Assembly: GCF_030272615.1 (NCBI RefSeq)
Contig: NW_026728925.1
Location: forward strand, 1-64,000
Source of the DNA: Cryptomeria japonica
Taxonomy: Eukaryota > Streptophyta > Pinopsida > Cupressales > Cupressaceae
Direction of reading: 5' to 3'
Length of the DNA stretch: 64,000 nucleotides
The position numbers and the translations under genes were made by a program. Under the pieces are notes generated by a model, which saw nothing but the letters and a program-made list of their open reading frames with translations, searched no databases and was not told the origin of the DNA. Position 1 is the first letter of the stretch. Each line of letters begins with the position of its first letter. Positions 52,256 to 64,000 of the stretch are shown here, in pieces.

Positions 52256-52439
52256 TTATCTCGTCATACTAACTGCCAAAACGAACCTGAAGCAAAGATG
52301 CGTGATAAAGAGAGTATATTGTATTTATAAACAGAGTGCAAGCGTTTATATAGGTCAAGAGTGATATTCGGTGAAAAAGGGTGAGATTCAAAGTAAAACA
52401 ATGGAGCGTTGAATTGCAGCATTTTAAGAGGCTCGAGCT
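52256..52439 (-). pseudogene. Fossil peptide-gene promoter, unit 6
   Basis: Same three-codon remnant as at 7027-7210. Confidence 0.75.
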
Positions 52440-53646
52440 CAAAAGATGCTTTTATTTTTCTTGAACCAAACGATACAGTAGAAGTTCAATGCATTTTTGG
52501 TTTCACCATTTTTCTTTTCATACAACCCTTTATAATTTATAAAAACATTTTTCAATAAATTTTTAAATTTTAACCAAAATTGAAATGGTCAAGCAAAGAA
52601 AAAAAATGTTGAATAGCAGCAATGAGTATGCTGATCTTTAATGCTATTCATTATTGAAAAAGTGTCTTTGATGACAAAGTGGACGTTATGATAAGTACAA
52701 TAATTGAAAGGATACAATTTTAAAGGAAAAATCTTCAGAATCCTATCATCTAAAGTATCATAAATTGATGGAACCTCAAACTGTACATTTTAAAATCTCT
52801 CCCAATGGGATGTTTCTTTTGAAATATTTTTTTTGTGTGCAAGGGTGAGCTAGTCATAGTTCTAGTCTTTTCATGACCCCTTTTCTCCCAAGTACAATAG
52901 TTTGGAGTTTAGATGCACTTTCTATTATTCCACATTGGTTTTTTGTTCTTCCAATCATGGATCTTTAATTTACATCTTTATGTCTCTTTTACCATTTATT
53001 AATAGGTAACATTACTTTTTAGCTATATACCATCATTTCATCCTTTCTAGTTGTCCTTTCCTTTATTGATGTTTTGTTATTAGCCTTAATAGCTTAATAA
53101 TCTTTGATGAGTGACCACTTTAATGAATTGTCAAAATTTATTTGTATCCCTTTGTTGTTATTGCATATATATTCTTTTTTGTTTTCTATGAAGGAAGGTA
53201 TAGTTAGAACCATTATGGTCCTTGTATCAAGTGTGCATGTTATAATATGATAGATGATAACTTTCATTTTCTTTATATGTCAATCTAACATCAACAAGAG
53301 CATCGCTTATCATAGAATCTACCCACCTATGTGGTACAGTTGAAAGAACTAACATTTGGCTTGTTGCCAATAGAAATTTTCTATTTGTCTACATGTGTTC
53401 AATCCCTTTGTGAGATGTAAGAGGATCATTTGATAATAATATGTCATGTTTCTCTAAAGACTTAAAAGGGAGTTTTTGTTTGAGATATCTCATTCTTTGT
53501 TGCTTGTGGCCTATGAATTTTTTATGTTGAGGTGTCCCCCTCCTCTTGTATTATGAGATTTTCCTTGTACCGACAAGTATATATTGATGTGTGATAAGAT
53601 TCAACATATTTCCCACATCACTTCAACATATACTTGTTGCAGGAAG

Positions 53647-55485
53647 CATGTGCCAACTTCTTGTGATATGAGTGCTCCATACATACAACCAACCTCTCCT
53701 CCCCAATTGTCAATATTCTTAGTGACAAATAGCTGAAATGTGGCATTCTCTTCAATACATCACATAGGCTCTCCAAATCTATATGTGCTAGATAATTTTA
53801 ATTCACCACTTAGCAATATGTGATATGGTAATAATTGTTTTCTCAAAGAAGATAAACAACAATCATGTAATGAAATTTTTAACAGGTTAAACACTTCGAA
53901 AAATTAAAAATTAAACCATTAATGCAATACATTAGAACATGGGAATATGTTTTCCATGATTAGAGTGGGAAGAATAAATGGGTTGGTATAGCTCTCCATT
54001 GACTAATTTTCCTAATGTACTGTGTCAACTTCAAAATAATGTTTGTATAGTTTTTCAATTCTATTTTATTTAGTGCAGCATTTCTAGTCTTTAAATTTGA
54101 TGCAAAATGAAAGGGTTTCCATGTGCATTCAAGTATGTCCTTAACTTCTCCTTTCATTATTAAAAAAAATATATTTTATCTATTTGAGAAAATTTCTTAA
54201 GAGGAAGATAAAAAAAAAATTGTGCTCGTTATCAAACTATGATTTTTTGTTCCTTGGGAGATAGATAAAATTTGAGTGATTTGATGAGTTCCATAGAATG
54301 ATAAACAAATTTGAAAAAGATAAAATTAATGGATGGTGTCCTAGCGATTCATTTCAAGAACATTCTTGAATTTAGGAAGAATATCAAATTTCCTATATGT
54401 AGATGGTATCTATTTGATTATTTATTTCACAAGGTTTTTGTGCCTAGCATAATGGATAATCATTATAGGTTTCACCTTGTCAATGTAATTATCCTTAATT
54501 TATTCCTTTGTGAATATTTGTTGGGTCTCATATGTAAGAAATACTATCATAAGACCCATGAAGTTAAATATTTAAAGAGGGTAGAGTTACTTACAAATAC
54601 AAATAAATTAACAAGTTTTATTTGACCTAACTCCATGTTTCACTAAAACTAATTCCTTATGAGCTTGCCACTAAATATGGTTGAGACATAATAGTCCTAG
54701 GGTGATTTACTTTTGGAGGCATATAATCAAGTCCAATGTACAGTAAATAGTGTTGAAGACCTTCTCAAGAAATGAACTATAGCCCTTTGAAATTTACAAA
54801 TTTGAGGGATATTTCAATTCAAATTATTACATATTATGCTAGGTCCTAGAAATGTAGTGTAATTAATAAATATGCATATGTCTATGACGCTTGTTTTGAA
54901 TGTTCATTTTTTTTAATGTAAATAGGCTATTTGAGTATTTGGACCATGGATCATACAGGGAATATACAAATATATTATTAATTTTAAAATCACTTACCCT
55001 CCCTATATCTCCATATGGTATATCACCCTTTTTCACACTTTCTTGGAAGCCTTCTCTAGTTAATGGACAAAGTAGGTAGGAAATTAATGGGTTCTATACT
55101 TCATCTATGGTAAAGATGTAGTGTTTGTTTGAATGAACCCTTTGTGGCTATATATACATTTCTCATCTAGAAATTGTAGAAATTTTTAGTATTTCTTTAT
55201 TACCCTTATGTTGAATATATTACGATTTTTGTAGAAGAAGTCTGTCTAATTAAGTAATGAATTTACTTAGTACCCATATTTCTTCTTTTTGGGAAAAGGT
55301 TGATGATAATATAGGATACAATATGTATCACTATTGAAGAATTGTAATCAAAATTTATGTTTCTCCTATGGTTCCTCATTACTTGTTTATTTATAACCAA
55401 CTAATAGTTATAGTAATCATATGGTACATGTATGAGGTGGATAAATTTCATTCTAAGTAGCATTAGAAAGATAGTTACAACATTA
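53647..55485. repeat. Block A', unit 6/7 junction
   Basis: Same as the other complete A' copies. Confidence 0.85.
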
Positions 55486-57163
55486 CCAATTTGAAGCTGA
55501 GAACATCACTATATTATTAAGGGAGTCTTATGATCTTGTGGCTGGAATGGTGAAAGGTTATGGACTAAAATTGTATAAGAAAATATATTAAAATCCCAAG
55601 AATATTATTCATAGAGTGTTCACTACAATATTGGAAGGTCTTTTAATAAGAATAAATAATTTGAAGGGGATTATTTGTGAAAAAAATCCATAAAAAACTG
55701 AGAGAGATGGTAGGATGGACAATATGGATAGGATGGTAGGAGCTGAGTTGATGTGGAAGTTGAATGATTTAGGGTATAAATGATGTTTCAATGATATCAA
55801 AGACACAATGAAGATATAATAGATTCTATAACTTTTAAGGTTGGGAAACACACACATAATAAACATGTATTTTTTCCATCCCATTGACGGTAGGAAGAAT
55901 GTGATAATTAGGCATAGTAGCTTATGGATATTTTTGGAGACAATTTCATGGAAGATGTAAGGAAAAAAAAATGTTTATAATTCTTCTCTAATAAATCTCT
56001 ATGGTAGCTAACTACCAATTAAAAGTGTAGAATTTTTGTGTGAAAAATGGAGATGAAACTCAAATAGCTAACTATCAATTGGCCAAAATATCTAGCTATA
56101 CTATTGAGGACCAATTTATCATAAATGAGGCACTCAAGATAGTTGTCATATTTGTAGTATGTCACTAAAAAAAATGAAAAAGTGTAGGGGACCATGACGC
56201 AAAGCTTGAACATATTAAATCTTGGTCCCCACAAAATGATTTGAAGCTTTAGGCAAAGCATATGGCCATGAATATTTTATAAAGGGAAAACACACCAGGG
56301 AACAATTATAGCTTGCTAATGTGATTGAATAGAACCCATTCAATGGTCTTGATTAAATTATTATTGTAAGAGAACTAAAGCTCTAAAGGGGAGCAAAGAA
56401 TTTGACAATGTATGATTTTAATGTCAACATTATTATGAAGGAAAAGGTTTCCACATTGTTTTGTTAGAATTCTATCAACTCTTGTTCATGATTCAAATTG
56501 TCTTGGCTTCATTAATATTTGGAATCAAATTAACTATGTGTGCTAAGCACATTACTAAAACCTTTGAACAAGATGAAATTTGCAATGGCCTGCTTCATCG
56601 TGTTTTTCTTAATTTTCCTTTAAATTTTTACATTAAAAAAATTATATATTACATAAAAATTGGTAAACCCTAATATAATATTTGGAGTGACAAATATACA
56701 TTATAATGTGTATTAAAGCTTTGGTCAGATCCAAACCATAACGTACGGCCTGTTGTAGCAGGCTCATCATATAAGTTGTGTATGTTTTACAAAGCGCGAT
56801 TAAAATCTTACTAATTTATAATCCTTTCAAGTATTATGGATAGGCCCTTTCTTAGTTTTCTCAAACACGTAACTTTTTGTGACACCATAGCAAAAGTCTG
56901 TTGAAATTTTTTATGTACCTTTCGTGAATCATATTTAAGATTTGATTAAACTGAATATGTATATTCTTCAATACAAATGAAATTATATCCACTCAAGATA
57001 GATGAAAGCGATCTGGCCTTTAAAATGTGTCAGTGGTTAGTCAATGGCGATAGATGATATTTCTCCCTATCACCGCAGATCTGGATTGAAAAATACGTAA
57101 ATGTATACTGAGTATCCATGGCAGAATATCTTAATTAGGTGATTGGATCCACAATAAGTGTAT

Positions 57164-57364
57164 TCAACAGCAACTAGGATCTGGAATGTTGCCTTCACAG
57201 TTAGGACACGACGCTAACATCTCCACAATTTCAAGCAGATTATCAATGCCTGCATTTGTATTCACTATTTTGTTGAGGATTGGTCGAGCAGAGACAGCGA
57301 GGGAAAACACAACGTTGAGCACAAGCAGCAGTGCCATAACTTTCAGAAGCATCGATCTCGACAT
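57164..57364 (-). CDS. Small secreted four-cysteine peptide (66 aa), unit 7
   Basis: Predicted protein identical to the unit 1 copy. TATA box at 57466-57473. Confidence 0.82.
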   Translation of the reverse strand: MSRSMLLKVMALLLVLNVVFSLAVSARPILNKIVNTNAGIDNLLEIVEMLASCPNCEGNIPDPSCC

Positions 57365-57877
57365 ACTAATTGGCAGAATGAATGTTAACAAATGAAAAAA
57401 CGTATTCGGTTTAGCGAGATAGAGAGCGAAGATCGAGAATGGTGATGGATAAACAAGGAAAATCGTATTTATAGAGACACACGACGGCGTGTGAGTATGT
57501 TTGATCAAGTCAAAATTAAAATTTGTTCAACTAGGGTGATATTCAAAGTAAAAAATGGCGCGTGGAACTGCAACATTTCAAGAGGCGACAAAGGGACTTT
57601 GAATACCAACATTGACTTATTCATATTGCACGTCAATTGTCTTCGCTCTCTATCAAGCATGAAAGCACCTTTAACACCAATATCACCAATTTCAATTTTG
57701 ACCTATTCAAACACTTGCACTCCATCGTCCATCTCTATAAATACGATTTACCTGGTTTATACATCACCATTCTCGATCTTCGCTCTCTATCTCTTAAAAA
57801 ATTCACTCGGCTCTTCTTTCTTCATTTGTAAACCAATACGTACGTTTCTTTGCTTGATATTCATTCTGGCAATTAGT

Positions 57878-58102
57878 ATGGAGAGATCGATTCATCTGAA
57901 AGTTATGGCAGTGCTGCTCATGCTCAACGCTATGGTTTTCCTCGCTGTCTCTGCTCGACCAATCCTGACGGAAAAAGTGAATACAAATGCAAGCGTGAAC
58001 AACAATGATTCAATTGATAATCTGGTTGAAATTGTGGAGATGTTAGCATCTGGTTCTAACTGTTCAGGCAACATCAAAGATCCTAATTGCCGCAAAAGAT
58101 AA
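57878..58102 (+). CDS. Small secreted two-cysteine paralog (74 aa), unit 7
   Basis: Predicted protein identical to the unit 1 copy. TATA box at 57736-57743. Last intact gene pair in the window. Confidence 0.8.
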   Translation: MERSIHLKVMAVLLMLNAMVFLAVSARPILTEKVNTNASVNNNDSIDNLVEIVEMLASGSNCSGNIKDPNCRKR

Positions 58103-58607
58103 AACAATGATGCATAGAGTTACTGTGAATCCAACGCACATAACTAAGATTTTTCGCCACGGAAATCCGTGAGAGCTTTACATTATTTGGGTATTTTGTG
58201 GTCCATGGTGACAACGAGAAAGAGAAATATAATTAAATCCCTTGGACACTACTCGCTGACACATTTTGAAACCAGAACGCTTTCATCCATCTGGATTGCG
58301 TAATATGTAATTATTTTTCTGTATTCAAGAATATACATATTCAGCCCAATCAAATCTTAAATATCAAATTTGTTTCATTAAATATTCGTTTTCTAATTGT
58401 TCATTGTTTTCCACATTGAAGTTGGTGTGGTGGTAGCTCTAGTTTGTCGCAGAAATAACGTTTTCCTTTCTATTTCCCAATTATCATTAATCTTTTAGTG
58501 GTAAACTATCAAACTTATATTGAATCAAGTTTCCCTATTCCTCTTTGGATATCCCAATTACTTATACAAATTATACATATTACTTATTTATACCGTTAAT
58601 TTAAGTA

Positions 58608-60489
58608 GCATAGGTCAACTTCTTGTGATATGATTAGTCAAGCAAGGAACCAAGCTCTCCTCCTCAATTGTCATTATTTTTAGTGAAAATTATTAGTAAC
58701 AAAAAATGATACGTAGCATTATCTCAAAGGCATCATGCAAACCCTTCACATCTATCTGTGCTACATAATGTTAATTCACTACTCACCAAATGTCATATGG
58801 TCATAGTTTTTCCCTAAACAAAATCAACAACAATCAAAACTAATGGAATTTTAAACAAGTTAAACACTTATAAAATTAAAAAATGAAGCCATTAATGCAA
58901 TGATTTCAAAAAAATAAAGCTATTTAGTACTATTATTATAGCGAGAAGAATAAATGGATTTTATCTCTCTGTTTAGAACAGATTTGCTTCTAAGGTGAAA
59001 ATTTTGCAACTAATTTTCCTAAGGTATTTTGTCAAGTTCAATTAGAGGATATAAAATATTGGAGGTGCGTTTTATGTAGTGCAACTTTCTTGGTACTTGA
59101 ACTTGACACAAAATAAAAGGATGTTTATGTGCAGTCAAGTATGTCAAGTAGTGCAACTTTCTTGGCAATTGAATTTGGTAATTTTTCTAAAGCCAACAAA
59201 GTATTTGTGCTTCTTATCTAACTATGAATTTTAGTTCCTTGAATTTTCTTTTAGTTTTGATAAAATCAAGAAAATGCTAACTCAATCATATAATATCTAA
59301 TATTTTGAAGGATAAAGTGCCATGGCGTATGTAACCAATTCGCTAGAATGTTGGAGAAGTTTAAAAAACATATATTGAATGGTGTCCTAGCCAAAAGTAG
59401 GAATAATATTGAATTTGCTACAAGTAATTTTGGTCTATTGGATTATTTCATTAAAAAATTGCTTGAGACTAGCCTAATGAATAAAAATTATATGTTTGGC
59501 CTTGCCAAAGTTATTATTTTTAATTGCTTCTTTTTTTAAAACTTTTTGGTTTTCATATGTAAGAAATATTATGTTACTTGACCTAAGAAGTTAATTATTA
59601 AAAGGAGAAACTATTGTTTACAACTGAAAGTAAGTTAAAATTTCTTTTCTCTTGAATCCCAATATCCTTGAAGTTTTTAAACTTTCTCAGCTTACCGCTA
59701 AATATTATTTAGACAAGAATAGTGATAGGTTCAAGTAGTTCTTAAGGTATATAATCAATTCTAACATGAAATAAAAGGTGTTGGATTTTGTTTGAAGAAA
59801 TAAATTAGAGCCCTTTGAAATTAAGCAATTTGATGGATATTTTAGATTATTTTTCTAGGTACTAGGAATGTACTATAAGAAGCAAATATGCATATGTCTA
59901 ATGCGCCTTCTTGTAAATATCCAAAAACATATGTAAATAGAATATTTAATTATGAGGCAGGGGTTGTAGCGGGATTCCATAAATCTATTATAAATTTTAA
60001 AATAGCTTACCCTCCTTGTACTTTCATATAGTATCCACTCTTGCACACTTTATTGCAAGCCTTCTCTTTTGAATGGACTAAGTAGTTAGGAAAGAAACTA
60101 GTTTTATACTTCATTTGTGTTAGACATGTTTTTATTGTCTAATTAAAAACAATGCAATTGGATATACATTTGTCTTGTAGAAGTTATAGTTTTTTTATTA
60201 TTTCTTTACTATCCTTATCCTTAATATACTAGGATTTATATAGCATAAGAATATCTAATTAAGTAATAAATTTTCTTAGTCCCCCTATTTATCTTTTTTG
60301 GTGAAATATTGATAAAATTTAGGATACAATATGTATCATGATTGAAGAACTATAACCATAATTATGGCTATCCTATAGTTCATCATTACTCGTCTACTTT
60401 TATGCCTAACCAAGTGATATCTCTAGTAATCATATGGTACATGTATGAGGTGGATAATATTTTATTTTAAGTAGCATTAGAAAGATGGT
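58608..60489. repeat. Block A, unit 7, variant type
   Basis: Carries the same five substitutions as unit 6. Confidence 0.88.
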
Positions 60490-60492
60490 TCC

Positions 60493-61205
60493 TATTAGAG
60501 TAAAAGGTTTTATTTACTAAATTAATTTAATCATATTGATTAATTAATTAAGTCACCTTTTCCTTTTCTCACTTAAGCTAAATTTAGGAAGCTTTTTGGG
60601 GAATTTAATAATTATTTTATTTCATGCATTCATCCCTTAGGGTTTGCTTTAGGGTTTTGATCTCCTTTATTAAACAATTGATCTCATTGTAATTATTCAT
60701 TCTGGCAAGTTAATTCATTTGTGATTCTTCTTGCAATTGTCTCCAATTATTCTTGCACTCTCTTGTTTGTAGGATTTTCTCTTGTACGTGGCAGGTATTT
60801 GCATGCAGGCGATTATTGGGCATTGTGGAATTCATCAATCATGAATTCTATCATGGTATCAGAAGTCCAGACCTGATGCACCTCATTCATCAAATTTGAT
60901 ATTTTCCTTATGAAATTTTTTTGTTTGCATCTTGGGTCAATTCGAATCTCAAAATAAGATCTCTGAGGATTTGAAAATTCACGTTTTTTTGTGATCAAGG
61001 GGGGCGCCTATTGTTTTGGACCACCACCACCAGTGGTTAGAGACCTCCTCCCCTCCCCGACTGCCCTCCACCACCTCATGCCATCAACGGACCACCACCG
61101 CGCCACCAGTTTCATTGTTAGAAGCCTTTTTGAGCCTATTGGGATTTTTTTGTGATATTGGGAGCAAACAGAGGCGTTCTTCGATAAACCATATATTGAA
61201 GTAGA
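60493..61205 (+). mobile_element. Truncated Copia-like LTR, PBS and leader, unit 7
   Basis: Same fragment and endpoints. PBS at 60854-60868. Confidence 0.65.
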
Positions 61206-61296
61206 ATTTATTTTAGATTTCATTTCTGGTTTGACCTTTTCTATTTTAGAATTGATGTAAACTTTTGTTTTAATCTTTTCTATTTTGTTTTAACCG

Positions 61297-61480
61297 TTAT
61301 CTCGTCATACTAACTGCCAAAACGAACCTGAAGCAAAGATGCGTGATAAAGAGAGTATATTGTATTTATAAACAGAGTGCAAGCGTTTATATAGGTCAAG
61401 AGTGATATTCGGTGAAAAAGGGTGAGATTCAAAGTAAAACAATGGAGCGTTGAATTGCAGCATTTTAAGAGGCTCGAGCT
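61297..61480 (-). pseudogene. Fossil peptide-gene promoter, unit 7
   Basis: Same three-codon remnant as at 7027-7210. Confidence 0.75.
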
Positions 61481-62687
61481 CAAAAGATGCTTTTATTTTT
61501 CTTGAACCAAACGATACAGTAGAAGTTCAATGCATTTTTGGTTTCACCATTTTTCTTTTCATACAACCCTTTATAATTTATAAAAACATTTTTCAATAAA
61601 TTTTTAAATTTTAACCAAAATTGAAATGGTCAAGCAAAGAAAAAAAATGTTGAATAGCAGCAATGAGTATGCTGATCTTTAATGCTATTCATTATTGAAA
61701 AAGTGTCTTTGATGACAAAGTGGACGTTATGATAAGTACAATAATTGAAAGGATACAATTTTAAAGGAAAAATCTTCAGAATCCTATCATCTAAAGTATC
61801 ATAAATTGATGGAACCTCAAACTGTACATTTTAAAATCTCTCCCAATGGGATGTTTCTTTTGAAATATTTTTTTTGTGTGCAAGGGTGAGCTAGTCATAG
61901 TTCTAGTCTTTTCATGACCCCTTTTCTCCCAAGTACAATAGTTTGGAGTTTAGATGCACTTTCTATTATTCCACATTGGTTTTTTGTTCTTCCAATCATG
62001 GATCTTTAATTTACATCTTTATGTCTCTTTTACCATTTATTAATAGGTAACATTACTTTTTAGCTATATACCATCATTTCATCCTTTCTAGTTGTCCTTT
62101 CCTTTATTGATGTTTTGTTATTAGCCTTAATAGCTTAATAATCTTTGATGAGTGACCACTTTAATGAATTGTCAAAATTTATTTGTATCCCTTTGTTGTT
62201 ATTGCATATATATTCTTTTTTGTTTTCTATGAAGGAAGGTATAGTTAGAACCATTATGGTCCTTGTATCAAGTGTGCATGTTATAATATGATAGATGATA
62301 ACTTTCATTTTCTTTATATGTCAATCTAACATCAACAAGAGCATCGCTTATCATAGAATCTACCCACCTATGTGGTACAGTTGAAAGAACTAACATTTGG
62401 CTTGTTGCCAATAGAAATTTTCTATTTGTCTACATGTGTTCAATCCCTTTGTGAGATGTAAGAGGATCATTTGATAATAATATGTCATGTTTCTCTAAAG
62501 ACTTAAAAGGGAGTTTTTGTTTGAGATATCTCATTCTTTGTTGCTTGTGGCCTATGAATTTTTTATGTTGAGGTGTCCCCCTCCTCTTGTATTATGAGAT
62601 TTTCCTTGTACCGACAAGTATATATTGATGTGTGATAAGATTCAACATATTTCCCACATCACTTCAACATATACTTGTTGCAGGAAG

Positions 62688-64000
62688 CATGTGCCAACTT
62701 CTTGTGATATGAGTGCTCCATACATACAACCAACCTCTCCTCCCCAATTGTCAATATTCTTAGTGACAAATAGCTGAAATGTGGCATTCTCTTCAATACA
62801 TCACATAGGCTCTCCAAATCTATATGTGCTAGATAATTTTAATTCACCACTTAGCAATATGTGATATGGTAATAATTGTTTTCTCAAAGAAGATAAACAA
62901 CAATCATGTAATGAAATTTTTAACAGGTTAAACACTTCGAAAAATTAAAAATTAAACCATTAATGCAATACATTAGAACATGGGAATATGTTTTCCATGA
63001 TTAGAGTGGGAAGAATAAATGGGTTGGTATAGCTCTCCATTGACTAATTTTCCTAATGTACTGTGTCAACTTCAAAATAATGTTTGTATAGTTTTTCAAT
63101 TCTATTTTATTTAGTGCAGCATTTCTAGTCTTTAAATTTGATGCAAAATGAAAGGGTTTCCATGTGCATTCAAGTATGTCCTTAACTTCTCCTTTCATTA
63201 TTAAAAAAAATATATTTTATCTATTTGAGAAAATTTCTTAAGAGGAAGATAAAAAAAAAATTGTGCTCGTTATCAAACTATGATTTTTTGTTCCTTGGGA
63301 GATAGATAAAATTTGAGTGATTTGATGAGTTCCATAGAATGATAAACAAATTTGAAAAAGATAAAATTAATGGATGGTGTCCTAGCGATTCATTTCAAGA
63401 ACATTCTTGAATTTAGGAAGAATATCAAATTTCCTATATGTAGATGGTATCTATTTGATTATTTATTTCACAAGGTTTTTGTGCCTAGCATAATGGATAA
63501 TCATTATAGGTTTCACCTTGTCAATGTAATTATCCTTAATTTATTCCTTTGTGAATATTTGTTGGGTCTCATATGTAAGAAATACTATCATAAGACCCAT
63601 GAAGTTAAATATTTAAAGAGGGTAGAGTTACTTACAAATACAAATAAATTAACAAGTTTTATTTGACCTAACTCCATGTTTCACTAAAACTAATTCCTTA
63701 TGAGCTTGCCACTAAATATGGTTGAGACATAATAGTCCTAGGGTGATTTACTTTTGGAGGCATATAATCAAGTCCAATGTACAGTAAATAGTGTTGAAGA
63801 CCTTCTCAAGAAATGAACTATAGCCCTTTGAAATTTACAAATTTGAGGGATATTTCAATTCAAATTATTACATATTATGCTAGGTCCTAGAAATGTAGTG
63901 TAATTAATAAATATGCATATGTCTATGACGCTTGTTTTGAATGTTCATTTTTTTTAATGTAAATAGGCTATTTGAGTATTTGGACCATGGATCATACAGG
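62688..64000. repeat. Block A', left part, cut by the window end
   Basis: Begins like the complete A' copies and is interrupted by the window edge about 530 bp before its expected end. Confidence 0.85.
63312..64000. repeat. Macrosatellite unit 8, first 689 bp
   Basis: Start of a further unit cut by the window edge, still inside block A'. It has A at 63676, as in units 2-7. Its presence shows that the array continues to the right. Confidence 0.97.

Larger units (their letters stand above)
45230..54270. repeat. Macrosatellite unit 6 (9041 bp)
   Basis: Lacks the 12-bp duplication. It has five substitutions in block A shared only with unit 7: 50286 G, 50290 G, 50300 C, 50930 G and 51149 T. Downstream it has G at 52725 and G at 52865. 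Confidence 0.98.
54271..63311. repeat. Macrosatellite unit 7 (9041 bp)
   Basis: I found no difference from unit 6. The five shared block A substitutions are at 59327, 59331, 59341, 59971 and 60190. Confidence 0.98.

Noticed and set aside
1-64000. CRISPR array, bacterial operon or prophage
   Set aside because: The repeats are 9 kb with genes inside, not short direct repeats with unique spacers. There are no long coding regions, ribosome-binding sites or phage genes.
1-64000. Protein identity across the seven copies as evidence of purifying selection
   Set aside because: Non-coding parts are equally identical between units, so identity reflects recent amplification or homogenisation. Only comparison with other species or with the divergent paralog can inform on selection.

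Overview
This window is almost entirely a head-to-tail tandem array of one AT-rich unit of about 9.04 kb. Taking position 1 as an arbitrary phase, there are seven full units (9041, 9041, 9041, 9053, 9053, 9041 and 9041 bp) and the first 689 bp of an eighth. The array runs off both ends. Units are nearly identical: by eye I found only nine substitutions and one 12-bp duplication in about 64 kb. The DNA looks like a plant nuclear genome: TATAAATA core promoters, small secreted-peptide genes without visible introns, a Copia-type LTR fragment with an initiator-tRNA-Met-type primer-binding site, and no bacterial gene organisation, ribosome-binding sites or operons. The species is not recognised; a gymnosperm would fit but is a guess.

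Layout of each unit (unit 1 coordinates): 1-1215 is the right-hand part of repeat block A'. 1216-2660 is non-coding spacer. 2661-4094 is an imperfect inverted duplication carrying two divergent paralogous genes, a minus-strand gene of 66 codons (2894-3094) and a plus-strand gene of 74 codons (3608-3832), each with its own TATA box. 4338-6219 is block A. 6223 to about 6935 is a truncated LTR-retroelement 5' end (LTR, primer-binding site, start of leader). 7027-7210 is a fossil third copy of the peptide-gene promoter and first three codons. 7211-8417 is spacer. 8418 onward is block A' again, a diverged direct duplicate of A, running into the next unit.

The two genes encode short secreted peptides: a signal peptide of about 26 residues ending in an A-V-S-A type site, then a 40- or 48-residue mature part with a shared acidic/hydrophobic core (IDNL, EIVEMLAS) and a cysteine-containing tail. 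The minus-strand peptide has four cysteines (C-X2-C-X8-C-C). The plus-strand paralog keeps only the two inner ones and instead has three potential N-glycosylation sequons. I do not recognise the family. The window holds seven copies of each gene, with identical predicted proteins in every copy.

The unit appears to have been built in steps: duplication of a gene-plus-A module, inverted duplication of the gene in one half, loss of the gene in the other half beside a retroelement fragment, then very recent amplification of the whole 9-kb unit. When the repeat is re-phased to start between about 5921 and 7495, the variants I found sort successive units into three adjacent identical pairs (pattern XX-YY-ZZ). 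This is either a record of how the array grew or an assembly artefact.
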